From: Akkermansia muciniphila
GTDB lineage: Bacteria; Verrucomicrobiota; Verrucomicrobiia; Verrucomicrobiales; Akkermansiaceae
Reading direction: 5' to 3'
DNA: 64,000 nt
Assembly: GCF_018709685.1 (NCBI RefSeq)
Contig: NZ_JABDHQ010000001.1
Span: forward strand, 186,001 to 250,000
Shown: positions 62,853 to 64,000 of the stretch, piece after piece
How positions within the stretch are numbered: the stretch's first letter is position 1
How the letters are laid out: each line of letters starts with the position of its first letter
Program-made: the position numbers and the translations under genes
The notes under the pieces: generated by a model
Databases searched by the model: none
Seen by the model: the letters and a program-made list of their open reading frames with translations, nothing else
What the model was told of the DNA's origin: nothing

Positions 62853-64000
62853 TCAGATGATTTTTTCCACGCCGCGCAATTTGGCGCTGCGGGAACGGTG
62901 GTTGGTTGAAAGTTCTTCTTCTCCCGCGGTGACGGGTTTGCGGGAAAGCAGGCGGAAGCAGTAATCCGGATTGGGGCGCGGCGCCGGCCATTCCGGGCGG
63001 TCGATCTCCGGACGGCTCCGGAGGTCGAAGAACTGCTTGACCCTGCGGTCTTCCAGGCTGTGGAAGGTGATGACGGCCATGCGCCCCCCCTTGCCGAGCA
63101 GGCGCACGGAGGAATCCAGCAGGGCGTCCAGGGCGTCCAGCTCACCGTTGACGGCGATTCTCAGGGCCTGGAATGTGCGGGTGCCGGGGTGCTGCCTGCC
63201 CTTGCGGGGGAGAACGGATTCCACCACGCGGGCAAGCTGGGTAGTGGTGGTGATGGGAGCCTGGGAGCGGGCCTTCACGATGGCGCGGGCGATGGCGCGG
63301 GAGGCGCGTTCCTCGCCGAACTGCCAGAGAATGTCCGCGATCTCTTCCTCCGGAGCCTCGTTTACCAGGTTCCGGGCGGAGAAGGCGGCGCGGGTATCCA
63401 TGCGCATGTCCAGCGGGCCGTCTTCCCGGAAGGAAAAGCCGCGGGAGGCGGTGTCAAGCTGGTGGGAGGAAACGCCCAGGTCCGCCAGAAGGCCGTCCAC
63501 CCGGGAAACGCCCTGCCCGGCGAGGATGGCTTCCACATCCTGGAAATTGCCCGCGAGCACCTTGAAGCGGTCACCGAAGCGGGCCAGCTTGAGCATGGCG
63601 GCGCGGCGGGCGTCAGGATCACGGTCAATGCCCCAGACGGTAGCGCCCTGCTCCAGAAGAAGTTCCGTGTGGCCGCCGCCGCCCAGCGTGCAGTCCACGA
63701 TGAGTTTGCCGGGGCCTGCCTCCAGCATGTCCACCGTTTCATGCAGCAGGACGGTGATGTGGCTGAAGCCGCTGCCGGAGGCGGCTTCGTCCGTTTCCGC
63801 GTCAGCGGCGGCGGAAACGGCGTCATCCCCCAGCTCGGCAATCAGGGCGTCCACTTTGGCTCCGGCTTCCTGAGCCTTCAGGGCTTCCGTGTGGTACACG
63901 TTTTCCCAGGCCATGGAGGGGGCGAGCGCCTTCCAGGAGCAGACCAGTTCATCCACTCCCTTTTCCTCCGTCAGCTCCGCAACCACATGCACATGGTTGC
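62853..64000 (-). CDS. rsmH: 16S rRNA (cytosine-1402-N4) methyltransferase RsmH, possibly N-terminally extended
   Basis: SAM-dependent methyltransferase first in the dcw run. It shows HITVLLHETVDML, VDCTLGGGGHTELLLEQGAT (SAM loop), WGIDRDPDA, GLLADLGVSSHQLD, DGPLDMRMD, TRTFQALRIAVNGELDALD and ITFHSLEDRRVKQFF. The usual protein starts about 8 residues before the HITVLLHE motif. Here the frame stays open for ~75 more residues to a GTG at 63992 and on to the window edge. An internal ATG at 63914 is another possible start. The extension (WENVYHTEALKAQEAGAKVD) has no family I know; the true 5' end may lie outside. Confidence 0.93.
   Translation of the reverse strand, partial: NHVHVVAELTEEKGVDELVCSWKALAPSMAWENVYHTEALKAQEAGAKVDALIAELGDDAVSAAADAETDEAASGSGFSHITVLLHETVDMLEAGPGKLIVDCTLGGGGHTELLLEQGATVWGIDRDPDARRAAMLKLARFGDRFKVLAGNFQDVEAILAGQGVSRVDGLLADLGVSSHQLDTASRGFSFREDGPLDMRMDTRAAFSARNLVNEAPEEEIADILWQFGEERASRAIARAIVKARSQAPITTTTQLARVVESVLPRKGRQHPGTRTFQALRIAVNGELDALDALLDSSVRLLGKGGRMAVITFHSLEDRRVKQFFDLRSRPEIDRPEWPAPRPNPDYCFRLLSRKPVTAGEEELSTNHRSRSAKLRGVEKII

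Noticed and set aside
1-64000. tRNA, rRNA, CRISPR array, insertion sequence or prophage
   Set aside because: No cloverleaf, spaced direct repeats, transposase or integrase text was found on either strand by reading.

Overview
The window is a GC-rich bacterial chromosome segment whose gene content points to a Gram-negative member of the Verrucomicrobiota, most like Akkermansia (inference). The evidence is LPS-export and Kdo genes, an outer-membrane autotransporter, a PEP-CTERM sorted protein, a meso-DAP type peptidoglycan pathway, a fused MurC-MurB, and many secreted or lipoprotein-type proteins. About 48 protein genes are supported. No tRNA, rRNA, CRISPR array or insertion sequence was seen.

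Layout. 0-2.3 kb: the start of a YeiH-type transporter gene, its LysR regulator, and a small lipoprotein gene. 2.4-9.0 kb: a six-gene minus-strand run with two GH43-like glycosidases, two secreted squalene-cyclase-fold proteins, a HlyD-like adaptor and a spermidine-synthase-like protein. 9.2-13.3 kb: a Pro/Ala-rich membrane protein, thioredoxin, a secreted papain-like peptidase and AsnRS. 13.4-17.7 kb: a PEP-CTERM protein and a large autotransporter. 18.6-27.3 kb: a minus-strand operon led by kdsA, then LptC/LptA-like proteins, LptB, a HAD phosphatase, Mpl, an OmpA-domain protein and a UvrD-like helicase. 27.7-32.9 kb: a CbiX-like chelatase, a MATE pump, rpsB-tsf and an orphan OppF-type ATPase. 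33.0-35.4 kb: an AT-rich island of small orphan or decaying genes, with a 10-bp direct repeat at its edges. 35.5-46.2 kb: a secreted M20 hydrolase, an EboD-like sugar-phosphate cyclase, a paired active DegP protease and inactive DegP-like lipoprotein, leuCD, lipB and a cell-wall amidase. 46.4-47.4 kb: recA. 47.7-64 kb: a compact division and cell-wall (dcw) cluster, rsmH-ftsL-ftsI-murE-murF-mraY-murD-lysM-ftsW-murG-murC/B-ddl-ftsQ, all on the minus strand.

How they fit together. Much of the window builds the envelope. The dcw cluster makes lipid II and the septal machinery. Mpl and the amidase recycle and cut peptidoglycan. kdsA and the lpt genes make and export LPS. The parts I find least explained are the GH43/squalene-cyclase-fold/HlyD operon, the active/inactive protease pair, the AT-rich island with a frameshifted gene, and the structured leader in front of rpsB.
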